This document shows positions 43,791 through 55,972 of a DNA stretch of 64,000 bases, in pieces. The notes beneath the pieces were generated by a model. It was given only the letters and a program-made list of their open reading frames with translations. It made no database searches and was not told the origin of the DNA. Source of the DNA: Sepiola atlantica (lineage: Eukaryota > Mollusca > Cephalopoda > Sepiida > Sepiolidae); the NCBI GenBank assembly GCA_963556195.1, contig OY744537.1:18797774-18861773 (forward strand). The letters are read 5' to 3'. A program made the position numbers and the translations under genes. The stretch's first letter is position 1. Each line of letters starts with the position of its first letter.

Positions 43791-44272
43791 ATGGCCATCC
43801 CTACTACAGGCCAGGCAATCGTGCAACTGGGGTCTTTTACTGGGGGTCATGTGAATTTTCTTAAATATTCGATATAGAAGTTGCAAACAAAGGTAAAATT
43901 CCTCTGTGAGATTAGTTTGATGTTTTTATGTGTTTTACATACCAAATAATAAGAACCACAATGAGCTAATTGATAAATTTGACAATTGACAAATTCCTAT
44001 AAATGAAGAGACAGGTAATTTTTGAATAAACAAAGGCAAATGCATATTTCAATGAAGAATTTTTATTTCAATGTTGGATTTTTTTTTTAGAGATTTTGTA
44101 CTTATATCAAAAGATCATTACTTGTATATTGTGGTTAAAAAGAAAAAAAAGGATCCGCACCAGTTGATGATATAGTTTGCAACTTCTATATCGAATATTT
44201 AAGAAAGTTCACATGGCCCCCAGTAAAAGACCCCAGTTGCACGATTGCCTGGCCTGTAGTAGGGATGGCCAT
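43791..44272. repeat. Inverted repeat with 98-bp arms and 286-nt loop
   Basis: Left 43791-43888 (ATGGCCATCCCTACTACAGG, GTGCAACTGGGGTCTTTTAC, GATATAGAAGTTGCAAAC) and right 44175-44272 are inverted copies with few differences. A (TA)n(CA)n tract follows at 44275-44328. The arms are GC-richer than the surroundings. No transposase ORF; the short frames here are shadows of the arms. Confidence 0.9.
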
Positions 44273-44274
44273 GC

Positions 44275-44328
<54 letters not shown>
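44275..44328. repeat. (TA)n(CA)n microsatellite
   Basis: About 40 bp TA followed by CACACACA. Confidence 0.9.
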
Positions 44329-45065
44329 TTGGTTTTCATTATACAGTGGAGAATATAAAAGAGAAAGTCTTGTTCTTTGGGTGTTCAAACCACATCTTAA
44401 AACTACCGGGTGAATTGCCATAATGTTTTATATGAAGAACCTTTATCCTAGTTGGACATAAGCTATATACAGTAGAAACTGCCAATAATCTTCAGTCCAA
44501 AATATAAAATTCAGACAAATTGCAGCCCAAACATTTGTAAGGGGCATATTTTAATAATTTGTAACTGTTATATAAATATATTGTAATAAATCAACATTGA
44601 ATATAAATTTGTGCTTTTCTAGGATAAATACCTCATAAATGTCGTTTCAAAGTGACCTTCCATTTTTCTTTTAATAAATACTATGCACCAAAGACATGAT
44701 ATTACTCAAGGCCAATGATTCAAAATTTTTTTAATAAAAAATGTTTAAATACTTGAAATACTCTAGTGCAAAGCACAAGTTAGATTATTTTCTGAACGAT
44801 TAATCTTTCATTGGAAATTGTTAAATTATATTGAAGAGAAGAAATAAATTCAATAAAAAGGCAGGGAAGGAGAAATCTAGATTATAGAAGGGTTGGGGGT
44901 TTCAGCAGTCATTATTTTAAAGATCGTTAAAAGGGAAAAAAATGTTTTTTTAAAGAATTTACATCAAACTTTAAAACTAGTTCAAACGTCCTAGAAAATA
45001 AGTGAACTCTCACTTACTTAAAAGAATGCATTTAATTTGAACGTTAACAGCACTTCATATCAATT
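44329..45065. other. AT-rich DNA without recognised features
   Basis: No gene, RNA or repeat recognised. Confidence 0.5.
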
Positions 45066-45118
45066 AGGTTTGGTTCGGCTGTTCAATGGCAAATCAAGCC
45101 TTTACGGGTTATTTAATG
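45066..45118 (-). repeat. Degenerate LINE family A terminal hairpin
   Basis: GTTTGGTTCGGCTGTTCAATGG, then CAAATCAAGCC and GGGTTATTTAATGCTGAAG, a decayed copy of the hairpin unit found at 8.2 and 28.4 kb. Confidence 0.6.
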
Positions 45119-46195
45119 CTGAAGCAAAATATCCATTTTAAAAGATTAAATAAACACAGGTTGCTATTTTACTTAAAGCTGGAGGATAAAATTGTGGGTT
45201 CATACCTTTCCAGACTGTGAGTAAATGACTACAATAAATACAATATAATTTGAACTCAGCATAAACACTTTCAAAGTCTGTAACGGTATGCATTAGGTAA
45301 ATTATGAACCACCACAAACATATATAGACAATAGAAAAAAAACAAATTCCAGCAACTATATTTTTTTTATTTTCCACTAACGAGATTTATTTTTGACAGC
45401 CGTTTCTCCATTTATGCAAACAATCATTGTTTTACAAGCATATCTTGAATCTTCTAAAACAAATGCTCCATCAGAAAAAAACAAAAAACAGAACGGCATC
45501 CCCAAAAAATCAAAATCTTACTTTAGAAAACATTCCTTTCAGTCGATTTTTTCTCAAACCACACATGTATTTATTTCATGTTTGAATTAAGTGAAGAAAA
45601 CTAAAAACAACGCAATTGTCTCCCCTTATCTACCTCATCTATAAAAAAAAGTATGAAAACTGCATAACTCAAAGTTAGGTAAGTGTATGTTTATATATTT
45701 GGATCTACAGGATTCACTGATAAACTAATTAACCAATCATTATGAAGTTTGGAACACAGCTGTTATGTGTAAGGGGTCTTAATGTGTGCTATATTTTGTT
45801 CAACTTAATTTCATGCAAAGAGGGGTTGGAAGCTCTTTGTGAAAATTCAGATATCTCAGATTTTTGGGAAATTTTAATAAGTATTAGACATCAATTAATA
45901 ACTATTCCACAAAGTTCAGTTTCTTTTGGGGGATTTTAAAGGAGGTCATAATATGAGCATAAGATCCCATTTCCAAATTCAAATATTTCAGATTTGCATT
46001 AAACTTTATCCATAGTCATTAGACACCAATTAAGCAAGATTCCCTAAATTTAAATTTCTTCTGAAGACCTCTTTTTAGAATAAAAATCATGTAATGGATT
46101 TTGATCAAAATTGGAAAAACCATTCTAGATATAAGGTTTAGTATAATTATATCTTGATTTTAATCTTCGTAAGATGACATAAAAGTGGTGCAATA
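45119..46195. other. AT-rich DNA without recognised genes
   Basis: Several 65-80-codon frames were examined and none resembles a known protein. 45830-45930 and 45975-46060 share a loose theme (TTCAGATATCTCAGATTTTT / TTCAAATATTTCAGATTTGC, then AGACATCAATTAA / AGACACCAATTAA), an old internal duplication. Confidence 0.45.
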
Positions 46196-46289
46196 AGGAG
46201 AGACAAAGAGATACAGATACAGAAAGGTGCATACAAAGACAAAGAAATACAAAGAGAGAGAACGAGATACAGAGAGAAAATGTATAGAC

Positions 46290-46326
<37 letters not shown>

Positions 46327-46384
46327 GAGGGATAGAGAGAGAGAGAGGGATAGAGAAAGAGGGATAGAGAGAGAGAGAGGGGGG
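46196..46384. repeat. GA-rich tract (AGAGAGATAGAGAGAGGG)
   Basis: Polypurine with interspersed T and C; continuous (GA)n at about 46295-46320. Confidence 0.9.
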
Positions 46385-48298
46385 ATCACCTGTTATATTA
46401 ATTTGATTTATCGTGAAGGCTGTGACTAGAGCTATTAATATAGAGATGCAAAAGAAGAAAAAACAGAAACAAATACAATAATATAATGATGATAATGCAT
46501 AAAATACTACCACTACTAACAATAACACTAATAATGATAATGATACTACAAAATAAGGGAGAAAAAGCAAAATACAGGAAGTACAAAAGACAAATTATGA
46601 AACAAAAACAAAACTCTGAAATAAGATTATAAAGACCTAAAAATAAGAAAAATCCTTGCAAATAAACAAGTAAATAAAATTCTTAAAAAAAAAAAAAAAT
46701 GGGAGTTACAAACAGAAGTGTACAGGGAGGGGGAAGGGGGTAAGGAAGTTGCATGTCATCACCACGGGACCCAAAACGCATTAGACAAATATGTTCTGGA
46801 CAGATGGCATTAATTTTATCTATTTATTTTAACAGTCAAGGGATTTCTCTATCCAATTCTCAAATATTGATTGGAGGAAGGATTTTCAAGTGAATGTCTG
46901 ATATTTCTACCAATTCCTTCACTTTCACCCCCATCCTTCCCTCCTGATCGACAATTCATGTTTTATTTGCCAGTTCAATAATTCTAAATTTAATTCTAAT
47001 CAGAAATAGAACAAGCTTTAAACAAACAAATAAAAAAAATTAAATAAGGGAGTAAAAACACATTCCTTCTTAATGCTCTTAAGTCAATTGAAAGATTTAA
47101 AAAAAAAAAAAAACTTACAAAAAAAAAAAGACAAAAATCTTAAATTGCCATGTATGAACGCACTTGTTTCTTTGCTGGTTGTGAGACTGTATCATGGAAT
47201 AAATCCTCAAGTGGCTTTTAAGTGAAAAATGATTGGATGAACATTTCTAAAATCAGAACAGAAACGCTATTACATTTGAAAGGACATTTGCAAATTCAAC
47301 TGGAAACAGAATAAAACCTGTGAACCTTTTTATTCATTCTCTCTTTGAATTGTACATCACTCAATAGGCAAAGCAAATTTAGCTGAAAAGAGGGTCAATA
47401 TAGGCAGGCGATTTTTTTTTCTTTCATAATAGTTTCTTTAATGAAGTAAGGAATGGCATGCTAATTGAAGGTGTTAGATTTGCCAGTGTGGTATTAAAAA
47501 GCCAATCTTGTTTGAACTAACAATAGGTGGATCAGAATTCCTGCTTGTTGAAAGTGAGCTCAACCCTGGAACTTAATGTAAGCTTTACTAATTTCTCCTT
47601 TTCATAATAAGTCTGTAACTTTATATTATATTATTTATATCATCTTTTAGTGAGGGTGGATGGAGCTGAAGAACTCGGTCTTGAAACTTCACTTGAGTGC
47701 CTGGGCTGAAATGTTTCAAATGATGAGGCATCACTTACCAGAATGTCTTTTTTGGGTTCGCAAAAAAGTTTTATGCAGCTGGCCTGGCTTTCACGCCAAG
47801 TTGCAGATACTGCAGTTATTGGACGGAGTCTATTTAGCATGTCTTCTTTTTTCTTACAGTCTCATCCATGTCATATATGAGTTAGTTGAAGACAGCATAA
47901 TTTGCATTCTTTGTACTGGAAGATGTGTTTGTAGCAATTGGGAACCATTGCGAGACAAAGAGAAACATGCATTTGTACTTGGCATTTTCAGGGTCGTTAT
48001 TTTGACAACACTTTAGAATAAATTCCACAGAGACGTATAGTTTTCTTCACTCTAACATATCTTTTATTTTAAGCATCAGCTGAAAATCAAAATTAAGGCA
48101 GATAGAGGAAAGCCTTTGCTGTAAAAATTTGGGAAAAGGTAGGCAAGTGGTTCATGTCAGTGTTGCATAAATGGTGCTAATTATAGATAGTATTTGAACG
48201 TCGCCTCAAAAAAAGATTTTATTTCTCTGAATATAAGATGACTTTGTCCAGTTTTGCTAAGATTATGTTCATTTGCAGACCGGTTTTTATATTTTCAT
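46385..48298. other. AT-rich DNA without recognised genes
   Basis: The 118-codon plus frame at 47660-48016 and the overlapping 66-codon minus frame at 47640-47840 (ASSFETFQPRHSSEVSRPSS) are less AT-biased than neighbours, but I recognise neither. They may be a fragment of an unfamiliar repeat. The rest is A-rich. Confidence 0.35.
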
Positions 48299-50692
48299 CT
48301 GGCGCTAGGAGAGGAAAGGAGAAAAGAGAGAGGAAAAGAGAAAAGAGAAGGAAAAGAGAAAAGAGAAGGGAAAGGGGGAAAGAGAAGGGAAAGGGGGAAA
48401 GAGAAGGGAAAGGGGGAAAGAGAAGGGAAAGGAAAAGAAAAGGGGGAAAAGGAGAAGGGAAAGGGGGAAAAGGAGAAGGGAAAGGGGGAAAAGGAGAAGG
48501 GAAAGGGGGAAAGGAGAAGGGAAGAGGGGAAAGAGAGGAAAGGGGGAAAGAGGGAGGAAAGGGGGAAAGAGAGAGGAAAGGGAGAAAGAGAGAGGAAAGG
48601 GAGAAAAGGAGAAGGGAAAGGGGGAAAAGGAGAAGGGAAAGGGGGAAAGAGAGAAGGGAAAGGGGGAAAGAAAGAGTAAGGGGAAAGAAAGAGTAAGGGG
48701 GAAAGAAAGAGTAAGGGGGAAAGAAAGAGTAAGGGGGAAAGAAAGAGTAAGGGGGAAAGAAAGAGTGAGGGGGAAAGGAAGAGTGAGGGGGAAGGAAGAG
48801 TGAGGGGGAAGGAAGAGTGAGGGGGAAAGGAAGAGTGAGGGGGAAAGGAAGAGTGAGGGGGAAAGGAAGAGTAAGGGGGAAAGGAAGAGTAAGGGGGAAA
48901 GGAAGAGTAAGGGGGAAAGGAAAGGTAAGGGGGGAAGGAAGAGTAAGGGGGGAAAGGGAGAGTAAGGGGGGAAAGGGAGAGTAAGGGGGGAAAGGGAGAG
49001 TAAGGGGGAAAGGGAGAGTAAGGGGGAAAGGGAAGGTAAGGGGGAAAGGGAGAGTAAGGGGGAAAGGGAGGGTAAGGGGGGAAAGGAAGAGTAAGGGGGG
49101 AAAGGAAGAGTAAGGGGGGAAAGGAAGAGTAAAAGAGAGGACAAATCAAGAGGAGAAAGGGAGGAGACAGATCAAGAGGAGAAAGGGAGGAGACAGATCA
49201 AGAGGAGAAAGGGAGGGGGACAGATCAAGAGGAGAAAGGGAGGGGGACAGATCAAGAGGAGAAAGGGAGGGGACAGATCAAGAGGAGAAAGGGAGGGGAC
49301 AGATCAAGAGGAGAAAGGGAGGGGACAGATCAAGAGGAGAAAGGGAGGGGGAGATCAAGAGGAGAAAGGGAGGGGGAGAGATCAAGAGGGGAAAGGGAGG
49401 GGGAGAGATCAAGAGGGGAAAGGGGTGGGGAGAGATCAGGAGGGGAAAGGGAGGGGGAGATATCAAGAGGAGAAAGGGAGGGAAAGAGATCAAGAGGAGA
49501 AAGGGAGGGAAAGAGATCAAGAGGAGAAAGGGAGGGAAAGAGATCAAGAGGAGAAAGGGAGGGGGAGAGATCAAGAGGAGAAAGGGAGGGGGGGAGATCA
49601 AGAGGAGAAAGGGAGGGGGAGAGATCAAGAGGAGAAAGGGAGGGGGAGAGATCAAGAGGAGAAAGGGAGGGGGAGAGATCAAGAGGGGAAATGGAGGGGG
49701 GCAAGAAGGGTAAGAGGAGAAAGGGGGGAGACAGCAAGAGAGAAAGGGGGGAGACAGCAAGAGGGAAAGGGAGGAGACAGCAAGAGGAGAAGGATGGAGA
49801 GCAAGAGAGAGAAGGAAAGAGATAAAGAGAGAGAAGGAGGGCGAGAAAAAGAGAGAAGGAGGGCGAGAAAAAGAGAGAAGGAGGGCGAGAAAAAGAGAGA
49901 AGGAAAGCGAGAAAAAGAGAGAAGGAGGGATAGAAAGAGAGAGAAGGAGGGAGAGAAAGAGAGAGAAGGAGGGAGAGAAAGAGAGAGAAGGAGGGAGAGA
50001 AAGAGAGAGAAGGAGGGAGAGAAAGAGAGAGAAGGAGGGCGAGAAAAAGAGAGAAGGAGGGCGAGAAAAAGAGAGAAGGAGGGCGAGAAAAAGAGAGAAG
50101 GAAAGCGAGAAAAAGAGAGAAGGAAAGCGAGAAAAAGAGAGAAGGAAAGCGAGAAAAAGAGAAGGAAAGCGAGAAAAAGAGAGAAGGAGGGATAGAAAGA
50201 GAGAGAAGGAGGGAGAGAAAGAGAGAGAAGGAGGGAGAGAAAGAGAGAGAAGGAGGGAGAGAAAGAGAGAGAAGGAGAGCGAGAAAAAGAGAGAAGGAGG
50301 GCGAGAAAAAGAGAGAAGGAAAGCGAGAAAAAGAGAGAGAAGGAGGGAGAGAAAGAGAGAGAAGGAGGAAGAGAGAAGGAGGGAGGAAGAGAAAGAGAGA
50401 GAGAGAAGGAGGAAGAGAAAGAGAGAGAGAGAAGGGGGAAGAGAGAGAGAAGGAGGAAGAGAGAGAGAAGGAGGAAGAGAGAGAGAAGGAGGAAGAGAGA
50501 GAGAAGGAGGAAGAGAAAGAGAGAAGGAGAGAGGAAGAGAAAGAGAGAGAGAGAAGGGGGAAGAGAGAGAGAGAAGGAGGAAGAGAGAGAGAGGAGGGAG
50601 GAAGAGAAAGAGAGAGATAGAAGGGGGAAGAGAGAGAGAGAAGGAGGGAGGAAGAGAAAGAGAGAGAGAGAAGGAGGAAGAGAGAGAGAGAT
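48299..50692. repeat. Polypurine minisatellite complex, about 2.4 kb
   Basis: The plus strand is nearly all A/G. It contains successive sub-arrays: 48299-48670 GAAGGGAAAGGGGGAAAAGG; 48670-49140 GGGGGAAAGAAAGAGTAA of 17-18 bp; 49140-49690 GATCAAGAGGAGAAAGGGAG of about 24-26 bp; 49690-49800 GACAGCAAGAG units; 49800-50690 GAGAAGGAGGGCGAGAAAAA and GAAGGAGGAAGAGAGA units. Long open frames of up to 347 codons on both strands are compositional artefacts. Confidence 0.97.
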
Positions 50693-51080
50693 TGTTAATT
50701 TTTGCCTTTTCAAGACTACCAAATTTTTGCTGTATGATTTAGAACAGATATCTCAAAACTACAATCCACAGTAAACGATTTTCGCAACCAATATTTTCTT
50801 GAAATTTTCCGTTGACTTATCCAACTTTTGTAATATTAATATTGAATTTGACCGTTCTCACCAAGTGCAAACAGACAGCCAACCAATCTTAAGGTCAGCA
50901 GAGTTTGTTCTAATTCCAGGGAATTGAAGGAAACTACCTACCACCACAACATATTTTTTATCAGTTACTGGCCTAGATGATGCAAATGTGCTTTGCGACA
51001 ATGTCTCAATCTCTTTTTTTATTTAATAATAAATAATTGAATTTGACAACTCATATTAGGGAAAAACAGAATTTTTTATA
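50693..51080. other. AT-rich spacer
   Basis: No feature recognised between the purine block and the LINE fragment. Confidence 0.5.
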
Positions 51081-51083
51081 TTC

Positions 51084-51182
51084 ATCATCACAGTCGGTTT
51101 AACGTCTGTTATAGATGCTGGCATGTGTTGGACAGCTTGTAGAAATTGACTTCCAAGCTAACCTATCTCTGCCAAGTCTTTA

Positions 51183-51213
<31 letters not shown>

Positions 51214-51725
51214 ATCTCTCTCTCTATCAAATCTATCCTTATTACTTGCTTCCATCTTTTCCTTGGCCTTCCTTTGCCATCGACCCTGCTACTTTAACTG
51301 TTCTACATCTAATCCAAGAACTCTTATCCATTCTTTCAATGTGATCATACCAAAAAAGTCTCCTTTTCTGAACACATCTCCTTATACTGTTTAGATTTAA
51401 TCTTCCTCTGAGGTCATCAGATCTAAGCCTGTCTTTAAAACTCGCATTATACATCCATTGTATCATTCTCATATTATTTCTCTCCATGTAACGCATATGC
51501 TTAATCCTCACTGGCCAGGTTTCACTTCCATACATCACACTTTGTACATATGCCTGGTAGGCTCTTCCCTTAGTCAACAGTGGTAACACTCTGCTTGTTA
51601 ATAATAGCAGAAGTTCCATGAACTTACTCCATCTATTTTTAACTCTTACCATCAAATCAGCATCAGCTTCTCACTGTGCTCCAATGATAAAAACATGCTG
51701 AACCACCTCAACAGCTTCGCCATCC
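51084..51725 (-). pseudogene. LINE ORF2 C-terminus and 3' end, family B, copy 3
   Basis: Minus-strand frame 51655-51242 encodes about 137 residues: VKNRWSKFMELLLLL, then YQAYVQSVMYGSETWPVRIK, RNNMRMIQWMYNASFKDRLR and RRLFWYDHIERMDKSSWIRC. The order (Y..SV.YGSETW, then RM.RWM..., then RL.W.GH..R) is the usual region following the reverse-transcriptase domain of non-LTR elements. The UTR contains a (CT)n tract (51182-51230) and ends with GTTTAACGTCTGTTATAGA and (CAT)n on the plus strand. The best-preserved LINE protein fragment in the window; catalytic RT part absent. Confidence 0.92.
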
Positions 51726-51875
51726 AAATATACTTATAAAAATTAGTCTTGACGAAAGCATGAATGAAATGCTTTCATTTAAGTACATGAGAAATATTAA
51801 CGTATATAAATACTAAAAAACAATCTCATTTAAATACAAAAAAAACAAAACAATAATCATACATGAATGAACGCC
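51726..51875. other. A-rich spacer
   Basis: Between two LINE fragments of opposite orientation; nothing recognised. Confidence 0.5.
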
Positions 51876-51913
51876 TCCAAAGTAGATTGTGGTCTCAGCA
51901 AGAGATAAAATTG

Positions 51914-51929
51914 AGGATATATGAGTGCT
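51914..51929. repeat. 16-bp TSD, left copy
   Basis: AGGATATATGAGTGCT, identical to 52119-52134. Confidence 0.95.
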
Positions 51930-52118
51930 TCTATTTATCTTCCTCCCACAAGGTAAGATGTGACACAAGGTCGGGAAAGTGGGAAAAAACCGGCGCTCGA
52001 GAATTTGAGCACACTGGCCATTTAAAAATTGCCTGGGCAGCCCCGTCGGCATTCCAAGGTAGGGGCGCCTCAGGCGATTAGCAATAAACTAACCCCCTCT
52101 CAAAGGGTGAGAAGGCAA
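51930..52118 (-). mobile_element. U2-SINE copy 4, 5'-truncated
   Basis: The body matches copies 1-3: AAATTGCCTGGGCAGCCCCG, TCGGCATTCC, GGTAGGGGCGCCTCAGGC and GCAATAAACT. It carries the extra GCGCTCGAG...TTGAGCACACTGGCCATT segment seen only in copy 3. The U2 head and following about 100 bp are missing, and the 3' end lacks the terminal GGAGAGGAGTAAATC seen in copies 1-3. Perfect 16-bp TSDs show it inserted already truncated, as expected of target-primed reverse transcription. Confidence 0.92.
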
Positions 52119-52134
52119 AGGATATATGAGTGCT
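52119..52134. repeat. 16-bp TSD, right copy
   Basis: AGGATATATGAGTGCT. Confidence 0.95.
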
Positions 52135-52500
52135 GATACACACAATACTGCTGTAAGGCTGCGAGATCTGGCCCCTGCGCAAAGATCTTCACACACTCGA
52201 GGACTTCAACATGTACTGCTTTCAACGCATCCTACGCATCTGTGTCTCAAACCAAATCCTAACGCGCACCATCAATACAAGATGCAACACCACCGGCAGA
52301 GACTCTGCTTGGTCATGTTCTTTGTCGCTCTGAGGAGGAGAAATTCACGTGCTGGCTCGGGGGGGAAAAACGGAGGCGGCCAACTGAAGACTTCGATAGG
52401 AACAGTGAAGACGGACATGGAGCTGGTGACTGCCCCCCCCCCCCGTGTTTTTTTTGTGTTCTTCGTTGGAACCGAATAACTTAAGTATGCGGAAAACTCA

Positions 52501-53231
52501 GCTGTTAATCGGTGTGGATGGACCACCTTGATGTAGGAGGCAGTGAACTCGTTTGAAGCGAGCTCAACCCTACCCTGGCTGAATACTGTTACAGATAATG
52601 AATAGTAAACCTGAAGAAGGCCGGAAAATACATCAGCCGAAATATAAATATCAATGGTCACGAGAACAATAGTCCAAAGAAAAACAATGTAACTAAAGAT
52701 ATGAAAAAGTTGATCACCAGTTAATCACACAGAAAGGTATGATTTCTAGATGCCATCCAAAATTGTCCGGGGTGATTAATGAATAAGCCATGAACCGTTT
52801 TAAAGATTTGGCTATCAGCCATCTTGTATGACCTCTTAAAAATCATGAATATATTACTGATACTCATAATTACAATAAAGACATTATTTTTCATTAAATT
52901 TTGATAGAATGTTCTGGAGCGAAGTGATAATAATAATAATAACAACAATAGTTGATTAATAGGATTATCTGCAATTCTAATGAGCTGATTCCACTGTGTG
53001 TGTAAATTTATAATAATGGATTCTGTTGCTGTCTTCAACACATGAGGGACCAGCAGCTAACATGAATTTTGATGCTTGTGTCTAGAGCAAAACACGTCAG
53101 TTCCCCCCCACCCCCCCACCAACATACATAATAAGTGTACATGAAGGAGATTTAGTAGACAAAGTAGATCATTGGACAAACGGAGTCTTCACCTTCTTCC
53201 ATAATTCTCTTAAATATTGAAAGAAAGGTTC

Positions 53232-53232
<1 letters not shown>
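52501..53232. other. Unassigned DNA
   Basis: 52500-52600 may be LINE 3' UTR (GAAGCGAGCTCAACCCTACC). (AAT)n near 52928-52945; C-run at 53104-53119. No gene recognised. Confidence 0.5.
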
Positions 53233-53302
<70 letters not shown>

Positions 53303-53656
53303 AAAGAGAAAGAGAGAGAGAAAGAAAAAGAGAGAAAGAAAAAGAGAGAGAGAAAGAGAGAGAGAGAAAGAGAGAGAAGGAGAGAGAGAAAGAGAGAGAA
53401 AGAGAGAGAAGGAGAGAGAGAAAGAGAGAGAAGGAGAGAGAGAAGGGGAGAGAGAGAAGGGGAGAGAGAGAAGGGGAGAGAGAGAAGGAGAGAGAGAGAA
53501 GGAGAGAGAGAGAAGGGGAGAGAGAGAAGGGGAGAGAGAGAAGGGGAGAGAGAGAAGGAGAGAGAGAGGAAGGAGAGAGAGAGGAAGGAGAGAGAGAGAG
53601 GAAGGAGAGAGAGAGAGGAAGGAGAGAGAGAGAGAAGGAGATAGAGATAGAGAGGA
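53233..53656. repeat. (TG)n followed by (GA)-rich minisatellite
   Basis: About 66 bp of TG (53235-53300), then about 350 bp of GAGAGAGAAGGGGAGA-type polypurine. Ends in (TAG)n at 53656-53684. Frames through it are artefacts. Confidence 0.97.
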
Positions 53657-53739
53657 GTAGTAGTAGTAGTAATAGTAGTAGTAGTCTCTATACAACAAGG
53701 ATAACCTGAATCATTTTTGTTTTTTACTAATGAGTGACC

Positions 53740-53990
53740 ACTTATCAAGACTAAAAACCACTAGAGGATAAGGGTTAATGAGATGTATAGATTAACAGTT
53801 GAATGATGATGAATTACTATAAGACGATTGAAAATCTTCATATACCAAACCAGTCAAAACAGCCGACCCTAAAAACAGCAATTCTTCCCCCACTGTCAAT
53901 GTCAAAAACATCGCTCATGGAATGTGAGGACTAAAGGATAAAATAAGGAAAGAAACAAGAGTTACAAGGTTGCTGAAATTAAACCTATAG
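53740..53990 (+). pseudogene. Possible LINE 5' endonuclease fragment
   Basis: Near 53915 a frame reads HRSWNVRTKG then NKERNKSYKVAEI, resembling the start of the AP-endonuclease domain of LINEs (TWNVRTL...). Only about 25 codons, so weak. Upstream, AACCACTAGAGGATAAGGGT resembles 28320-28345. Confidence 0.3.
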
Positions 53991-55422
53991 TCCACTTTCT
54001 ACTCTCCAAGAAGAAAAAAATGCTTTTCACATCAATAGTGATAGTGCACTGTGAAGACCACAGCCACTCTCTCCACGAGGCAGGTGATGACTGTACAAGT
54101 GCACAATGAGCTATAACTATCTGGCTGCAGGTGTTATATTGAAGGCTGCCTTACAGAGGCATGAGAGTCTAGTCTACCCTACTATTTTACCTTTTTATTA
54201 TGGTAGTGGAGGAAATGCAATGTTCCATCAGGGATATAGAGAATCTTTCACTTATACCCTTGGGAAAGGTTGAGCCATCTAGCTATATATGTGTGTGTGT
54301 GGGGGGGGGGGAATATGACCAAATGGGGGAAAAAGGTAGAAGTAGAAATAATAAGAATATTACTACTTACATATATATACTTGCATACATTATCCAGGCT
54401 ATTCGATGTGAAAAGTATGAGAAAATGTTCTTTTAATTTGTAATTCTCTGCGGTAATTTTTATCAATATATATATATATATATATATATAAATCCTTAAA
54501 CAAACAATAACAGCAGACAGCTATTTATGAACACAGAATATCTATTATGGGGGAACACAGAAAGTAAGCACCGTCTAACTTGAACCAGTGATTTGTGCGT
54601 TTTCCCTGAGTCTTTGTCCACTGAATAGTTGATTTGGTCCTATCAGCCGGTTTCTAGCTTGGATCTGGTATGACCAGATCGATGAAACCCGAGTGCATCC
54701 AACATTGTAATGTAGAGTTTTTAAATAAAATACTTTCTATTAACTCTTGTAGAACCTACAATCGAGCACTTTGTTTTGTTTTTTTAACTAACTTGTGATA
54801 CATGCTATATATATAAATATATATTATACTAAAGCTGTGTTAATCAACGTTTATTTCCCTAAGGTCTTTTACATATATATTTTAATCAGAAATTACATGC
54901 TAAAACATTCCTCAGTTTTTTTTTTTAATTTTTAATTGAGTTATGTTTGAAAATATGTGACCCATCTATCACTAACTTTCTATTAATTTCCCCCTCTCTC
55001 ACTGTATGTTGTTTGACCTCCTGCTCTTATTCTATACAATATTTATCACTCTCGCTTCTGTCGCTCTTCTTATTTATTAAGTCAAAGGTAATAAAAGAAA
55101 GAACAGAATAAAAATAATGGAATAATGCATTATAAACAATAGGAAACATAACCACAGAATAAATATTATTTAACATATAGCTAGAGAGAGAGAGAACGAG
55201 ATATAGCAAACAGAAAGAGTAATTTTCGATTTTGTCTTTATGTTTTTAAATTTAACTGGCTTTGCAAACTCATTTTTTCTTGATTCAGACAATCCAACCC
55301 GAGCTCAATATAAATATTTATAAATATATTTTACATAGACATTTAAAACACTATCTTGTATTGAGTACTTTTGAAAAAATGTTAGTTTAAAGTTCATTTT
55401 TTCAATACTTTCGAACTTATCC

Positions 55423-55464
<42 letters not shown>

Positions 55465-55941
55465 GCATACACACACATTTTATTTTCATTATAAGTTAGC
55501 ATAGGATTTTTGATAAAATAAGAGATGCCCTAAGAAGTATAATAAATATTTCTTTTATGACAAAACACACATTTTTATAAAAATAAATAAATAAATAAAC
55601 GTGAAGAGGGGGAAAAAAAAAAGTCAATTTATTTCTATTTTATAAGAAAATAATTGAGTAATATTTGTGTACGGGCAGAATATACATGTCAGGAAATTCA
55701 AATGCTGATGTAAAGATGGGCTGACAGCTGAATATATTCTGCAATTCAAGAATAATCAGGAAACCGGTGGGGAGGGGGGAAAGAAGGTGAGGGGGAGGAA
55801 AGAAGATGATGAAGGGGGGGGGAGAAGATGAGGAGGGTGCATACGCGTTGTTACCTAAGGTTTCCTGGCTGTTTAATCATATTCCTATTGACACGTACAT
55901 GCTTTACAAGCTCCGTGAAATAACCAATGTAACATACACCC

Positions 55942-55972
<31 letters not shown>

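Larger units (their letters stand above)
51876..52500 (+). pseudogene. LINE ORF2 C-terminal fragment split by a SINE
   Basis: Upstream of the SINE a plus frame gives RLQSRLWSQQEIKLRIYEC (51863 onward), the LR...W..REIS..TKLRIY block. Downstream, in shifting frames, come LRDLAPAQRS (YGCETWPLR-like), then DLHTLEDFNMYCFQRILRIC, SNQILTRTINTRCNT and HRQRLCLVMFFVALRRR (RLRWFGHVLRRSEEE-like), and GQLKTSIGTVKTDMEL. The order is that of a LINE C-terminal domain. Frameshifts, a C-run (52433-52443) and the SINE insertion disable it. Confidence 0.88.

Noticed and set aside
47640..48016. Overlapping plus and minus frames with balanced composition
   Set aside because: No family recognised on either strand; could be an unfamiliar repeat, but not supportable as a gene.
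48295..50722. Long Ser/Pro/Leu-rich minus frames and Arg/Glu/Lys/Gly-rich plus frames
   Set aside because: Pure consequence of polypurine/polypyrimidine composition.
53152..53748. Leu/Ser-rich 198-codon minus frame
   Set aside because: Runs through (TG)n and (GA)n microsatellites.
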